A stretch of DNA of 8,807 nt from Gammaproteobacteria bacterium (GTDB lineage: Bacteria; Pseudomonadota; Gammaproteobacteria; GRL18). Shown here piece after piece: positions 6,336 through 8,807 of this stretch (positions are counted from its first letter, which is position 1; each line of letters starts with the position of its first letter). A program made the position numbers and the translations under genes. The notes under the pieces are model-generated. The model saw only the letters and a program-made list of their open reading frames with translations, was not told the origin of the DNA and ran no database searches. The stretch is from the NCBI GenBank assembly GCA_013139395.1, contig WTAX01000530.1, forward strand, positions 1 through 8,807. The letters are read 5' to 3'.

Positions 6336-6365
6336 TTGCGAAGATGAATTTTGTATGTTTATACT
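6336..6365 (+). promoter_or_regulatory. Probable sigma-70 promoter of the cytochrome operon
   Basis: TTGCGA (6336-6341) and TATACT (6360-6365) are 18 bp apart, giving a start near 6372 and a leader of about 27 nt. No GG-N10-GC element faces right anywhere in 5840-6398, so despite the neighbouring operator sites this operon does not show a sigma-54 promoter. The -35 box is imperfect, fitting an activated promoter. Confidence 0.45.
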
Positions 6366-6383
6366 CCTGTTCTAAGAATATCC

Positions 6384-6391
6384 AAAGGAGG
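6384..6391 (+). promoter_or_regulatory. Strong ribosome binding site of the cytochrome c gene
   Basis: AAAGGAGG lies 7 nt before the ATG at 6399, close to the best possible Shine-Dalgarno match. It fixes the start and suggests high expression of the first gene of the operon. Confidence 0.8.
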
Positions 6392-6398
6392 ATAATAT

Positions 6399-6725
6399 AT
6401 GAAAAAAATAATAAAGTGTCTGGCCAGTAGTGCACTTCTTATTTTATCAACGCTTGTCTTTGCCAATGATGCTGCGATTGAAGCGGGTAAGACCAGGGCT
6501 GCTGTTTGTATTGGCTGTCATGGATTACAAGGTGAGGGTAAAGATGCCATTAATGGACAGCCGGCATTTCCACGTATTGCAGGTCAAATAAAAGACTATT
6601 TAATTAAATCTGTTAATGATTATAAGGCTGATAAACGAAATGACCCTATGATGTCGGCTATTGCTAAAGGTTTGAGTGATTCAGATATAGTCAATATCGC
6701 TTCATATTACTCATCATTAAAATGA
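6399..6725 (+). CDS. Periplasmic monoheme cytochrome c (class I, c553/c4-like)
   Basis: The protein has 108 residues. A Sec signal peptide covers about 1-22 (two lysines at the start, hydrophobic core, LVFA at the end). The heme motif CIGCH is at 37-41, followed by the HGLQGEG and PRIAGQ segments typical of small class I cytochromes. The distal ligand is probably Met84 or Met85 in the DPMMSAIAKGLSD segment, and the closing helix DIVNIASYYSSLK is also characteristic. It should be a soluble periplasmic electron carrier. As first gene of an operon with a tetraheme cytochrome, ferredoxin and NrfD subunit, it probably exchanges electrons with that membrane complex. The direction of flow cannot be read from sequence. 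The stop is followed after 62 nt by the next gene. Confidence 0.93.
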   Translation: MKKIIKCLASSALLILSTLVFANDAAIEAGKTRAAVCIGCHGLQGEGKDAINGQPAFPRIAGQIKDYLIKSVNDYKADKRNDPMMSAIAKGLSDSDIVNIASYYSSLK

Positions 6726-6774
6726 TTTTCAGTTACTTTGCACATCCTAAGAATAACCTTATGCTGATATCCCG

Positions 6775-6780
6775 GGAGGA
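6775..6780 (+). promoter_or_regulatory. Ribosome binding site that sets the tetraheme cytochrome start
   Basis: GGAGGA lies 7 nt before the ATG at 6788. The in-frame ATGs at 6722 and 6761 have no such site and would place an odd hydrophilic stretch before the signal peptide, so 6788 is preferred. Confidence 0.7.
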
Positions 6781-6787
6781 AGTCAGG

Positions 6788-7498
6788 ATGTTTATCACTA
6801 AAAGACTCTGTTGTTTTTTATTATTTATTTTTATTGCAGCTATGGCAATTGTACCTGTGGCATCTGCTCAGGAGAAAGCCTTCTGGCTTAACGCTGATGA
6901 CGGCATTCAAATGTTTCCACAAACAGCGACAAAAAGTATTACTCATCATAAATCTGGCGTTGAGCCTGAAACTGCATTTAATCAGTATGCGGATCAATCA
7001 CCACCTATAGTACCTCCTCGTAAAGACCAGCTTACTTTTTATCCCTGTTCACAATGCCATGAAAACTGGCAGACAAATGAAACACCAAGAATTTTAGCGC
7101 CTGTGCATGAAGTCTCTCTGAAACATGGCGAAGGGCGTTTATGGTGCCTGTCCTGTCATGATCCAAAAGACAGGGATAAATTACGAACCGTACGTAATGA
7201 TAATGTTGATTTTAATGAATCATGGAAAGTATGTGGTCAATGCCACTCAAATCGTCAAAAAGACTGGTATTACGGTGCCCATGGTAAGCGTGCTTATTAC
7301 TGGAAGGGTGAAAAAATCAGATATAACTGTACCCAGTGTCATAATCCACATGATCCTCCTTTTATGCAAAGGAAGCCACAACCTATACCACCTGTTCGTG
7401 CAGGTCTTAATCGTATGAAAGCAAAAGATAAACATAAAAATCTCAAGATATGGGAGCGTCATATGACTAAGGCTGAAAAGGAGATAAAACATGACTGA
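6788..7498 (+). CDS. Periplasmic tetraheme cytochrome c, electron-transfer subunit of a CISM-type complex
   Basis: The protein has 236 residues from the ATG at 6788. A Sec signal peptide covers 1-27 (core LLFIFIAAMAIVP, cut after ASA). Four CXXCH motifs bind c-type hemes: CSQCH (87-91), CLSCH (120-124), CGQCH (149-153) and CTQCH (181-185). Extra histidines (107, 113, 165, 188 and others) can act as distal ligands, as in multiheme cytochromes of the c3/NapC-NrfB type. The C-terminal 40 residues are strongly basic and contain no membrane segment, so the protein is probably held to the membrane by its partners. Its coding region overlaps the ferredoxin subunit by 8 nt. The order multiheme c, 4Fe-4S subunit, NrfD subunit matches DsrJOP and related quinone-linked modules, although DsrJ itself has three hemes. 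I infer that it links the membrane complex with periplasmic donors or acceptors, including the monoheme cytochrome upstream. Confidence 0.92.
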   Translation: MFITKRLCCFLLFIFIAAMAIVPVASAQEKAFWLNADDGIQMFPQTATKSITHHKSGVEPETAFNQYADQSPPIVPPRKDQLTFYPCSQCHENWQTNETPRILAPVHEVSLKHGEGRLWCLSCHDPKDRDKLRTVRNDNVDFNESWKVCGQCHSNRQKDWYYGAHGKRAYYWKGEKIRYNCTQCHNPHDPPFMQRKPQPIPPVRAGLNRMKAKDKHKNLKIWERHMTKAEKEIKHD

Positions 7499-8498
7499 AC
7501 AACAGCATCAAGATGATAAATCAATAGATGATCAGAATCTTCCTGATCTGGCCAAGCGACATTTCTTTAAAAAATTAGGCATGGTGGGTGCAACAGGTGC
7601 CGCCGCCGCAACGGGTGTTTCAGCAGCGGTTGACCTGGTTAAAGAACCCAATAAGCCTTCCTGGGGTGGTGCGACTTTTTCTGATGCCATGGGTGATTTC
7701 TTTCAGGATCATTATACCCGAATGTCTGATGAAGAAATGAATGATGCACTGGAAAGAATTAAACGCAAGGCAAAGCGCAAGTTTGGTGTTGATATTACTT
7801 GTGAAGATACCAAACCCATGCCGGATACTTATTTTGGCTATGCCTTGAATATTTCCAAATGTCGTGGTTATCGTGAATGTGTTGAAGGATGCATACGGGA
7901 AAATAATCAGGGTCGTGATTCTCAGGTTCAGTACATCCGTGTGTTGGAAATGGATGAAGGTGACTCAAACCTGGAACATTCTGATCACTATTATGATCCT
8001 GCGACAGTGCCTGTAGCAGGTAAATATTATATGCCGGTTCAATGTCAGCAATGCGATAACGCACCCTGTGTTAAAGCTTGCCCTGTTGAGGCCACATGGA
8101 TGGATACCGACGGTATTGTCGTTATTGATTACAACTGGTGTATCGGTTGTCGTATGTGTATGTCAGCCTGTCCTTATTGGGCACGACACTTCAACTGGAC
8201 AGAGCCGCAAATTGCCGCCGAAGACATCAATCCAAATACGAACTATCTGGGTAATCGTCCACGCATGAAAGGGGTGGTTGAAAAATGCCATTTTTGTACT
8301 CAGCGTACTCGTAAGGGACGTCAGCCTGCCTGTATGGAAGCCTGTCCGACTGGAGCAAGAGTTTTTGGTAACTTACTGGATCCAGACAGTGAAATTCGCT
8401 GGATCCTGGAAAACAAAACCGTTTTCCGTCTAAAAGAAGAGCTGGGAACAGAACCAAAATTCTGGTATTACACTGATGAAGCGAGGGCGAGAACATGA
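7491..8498 (+). CDS. Tat-type 4Fe-4S ferredoxin subunit (DsrO/HybA/TtrB-like)
   Basis: The protein has 335 residues; AAGGAG lies 7 nt before its ATG. The N-terminus carries a Tat-like signal, AKRHFFKKLG followed by a small-residue hydrophobic stretch (about 30-46), with Lys-Arg instead of Arg-Arg. A linker follows, then the four-cluster ferredoxin fold common to PsrB, NrfC, DsrO and HybA. Motif I is C124-x5-C130-x3-C134, motif II C185-x2-C188-x4-C193-x3-C197, motif III C217-x2-C220-x2-C223-x3-C227, and motif IV C266-x2-C269-x11-C281-x3-C285. Motif I lacks its second cysteine: Tyr127 stands there, so 15 rather than 16 ligands are present. There is no C-terminal membrane segment. The subunit should sit on the periplasmic face, wiring the tetraheme cytochrome to the NrfD-type quinone subunit. 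Its gene overlaps the former by 8 nt and the latter by 4 nt, which signals coupled translation of a single complex. Confidence 0.93.
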   Translation: MTEQQHQDDKSIDDQNLPDLAKRHFFKKLGMVGATGAAAATGVSAAVDLVKEPNKPSWGGATFSDAMGDFFQDHYTRMSDEEMNDALERIKRKAKRKFGVDITCEDTKPMPDTYFGYALNISKCRGYRECVEGCIRENNQGRDSQVQYIRVLEMDEGDSNLEHSDHYYDPATVPVAGKYYMPVQCQQCDNAPCVKACPVEATWMDTDGIVVIDYNWCIGCRMCMSACPYWARHFNWTEPQIAAEDINPNTNYLGNRPRMKGVVEKCHFCTQRTRKGRQPACMEACPTGARVFGNLLDPDSEIRWILENKTVFRLKEELGTEPKFWYYTDEARART

Positions 8499-8807
8499 AG
8501 GTATTTTACGCTTTTGTAATGGACGGCATGAAGACCGCATTAAAAGGAGGCCCTCTGTATTATATGTGGATGTCTTTCCTATTGGTTTTGATCGGCATTA
8601 CAGCATGGAGTTACTCCCATCAATGGACCGAAGGAATGGTTATTACCGGACTCAGTGATCAGGTTTCATGGGGGTTCTACATTGCCAACTTTGCCTTTTT
8701 TGTTGGTATAGCTGCAGCTGGTGTGCTGTTGACGGTTCCTGCTTATATTTTTCATCGTAAGGATGTAAAAACAGTCGTTGTCATTGGTGAAGCAATGGCA
8801 TTGTCTG
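8495..8807 (+). CDS. NrfD-family quinone-interacting membrane subunit, N-terminal part
   Basis: The ATG at 8495 overlaps the ferredoxin stop (ATGA, 8495-8498), and the frame stays open to the right edge, giving 104 residues. A first membrane segment lies at about 22-40 and a second at about 58-84. The segment SDQVSWGFYIANFAFFVGIAAAG is the recognisable N-terminal signature of NrfD/PsrC/DsrP-type polytopic subunits, which bind quinol or quinone and pass electrons to or from a ferredoxin subunit. A full member has eight to ten membrane helices, so most of the protein is missing. Pairing with the upstream Fe-S and tetraheme subunits is expected for the complex. Sequence flavour is nearest to DsrP/ActC-like members, by memory rather than by alignment. 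Confidence 0.9.
   Translation, partial: MKVFYAFVMDGMKTALKGGPLYYMWMSFLLVLIGITAWSYSHQWTEGMVITGLSDQVSWGFYIANFAFFVGIAAAGVLLTVPAYIFHRKDVKTVVVIGEAMALS

Noticed and set aside
7125..7418. 97-codon plus-strand ORF within the tetraheme cytochrome gene
   Set aside because: It is a frame-shifted shadow of a gene with four heme motifs and has no ribosome site or recognisable feature.
1..8807. CRISPR array, tRNA or rRNA genes, insertion sequence
   Set aside because: No regularly spaced repeats, no tRNA-like cloverleaf, no transposase frame and no terminal inverted repeats were seen.

Overview
The window comes from an AT-rich proteobacterium, most likely a gammaproteobacterium with anaerobic or sulfur/redox-flexible respiration. 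The reasons are an NtrC-type two-component system, sigma-54 promoters, c-type cytochromes and a cytochrome c/iron-sulfur/NrfD membrane module. The taxonomic call is an inference from gene content and composition.

Layout. (a) 1-732, minus strand: the N-terminal 244 residues of an exported protein with three short 'GW...DG' repeats; the gene runs off the left edge. (b) 733-1073: a divergent regulatory region with a strong sigma-54 promoter firing leftward, a palindromic operator-like site, and a possible sigma-70 start firing rightward with a leader inverted repeat. (c) 1074-4381, plus strand: a membrane histidine kinase with a periplasmic CXXCH heme motif, overlapping by 4 nt an NtrC-family response regulator with an intact GAFTGA loop. 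(d) 4478-5473, plus: an orphan protein with a C-terminal membrane anchor behind its own sigma-54 promoter. (e) 5468-5839, minus: a small orphan helical protein, overlapping the previous gene tail to tail and also behind a sigma-54 promoter. (f) 5840-6398: a very AT-rich intergenic region with three palindromic operator-like sites and one half site. (g) 6399 to the right edge, plus: a tightly packed operon for a monoheme cytochrome c, a tetraheme cytochrome c, a Tat-type 4Fe-4S ferredoxin subunit and an NrfD-type quinol-interacting membrane subunit (cut by the window end). This resembles the CISM group of complexes (DsrJOP, Qrc, Ttr, Nrf and relatives); no catalytic molybdopterin subunit is in view.

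How it may work together (inference). A 13-bp motif, TGWCAAWTTGWCA, an interrupted palindrome of TGACAA/TTGTCA, occurs once between the exported-protein gene and the kinase operon and three times before the cytochrome operon. Two of the copies lie at classical enhancer distances from leftward sigma-54 promoters. The simplest reading is a local regulon: the heme-bearing kinase senses periplasmic redox state or a heme ligand, the sigma-54 activator binds these sites, and it drives the three uncharacterised sigma-54 genes and probably the electron-transfer operon. The three sigma-54 genes would then be candidate accessory factors of this respiratory module.
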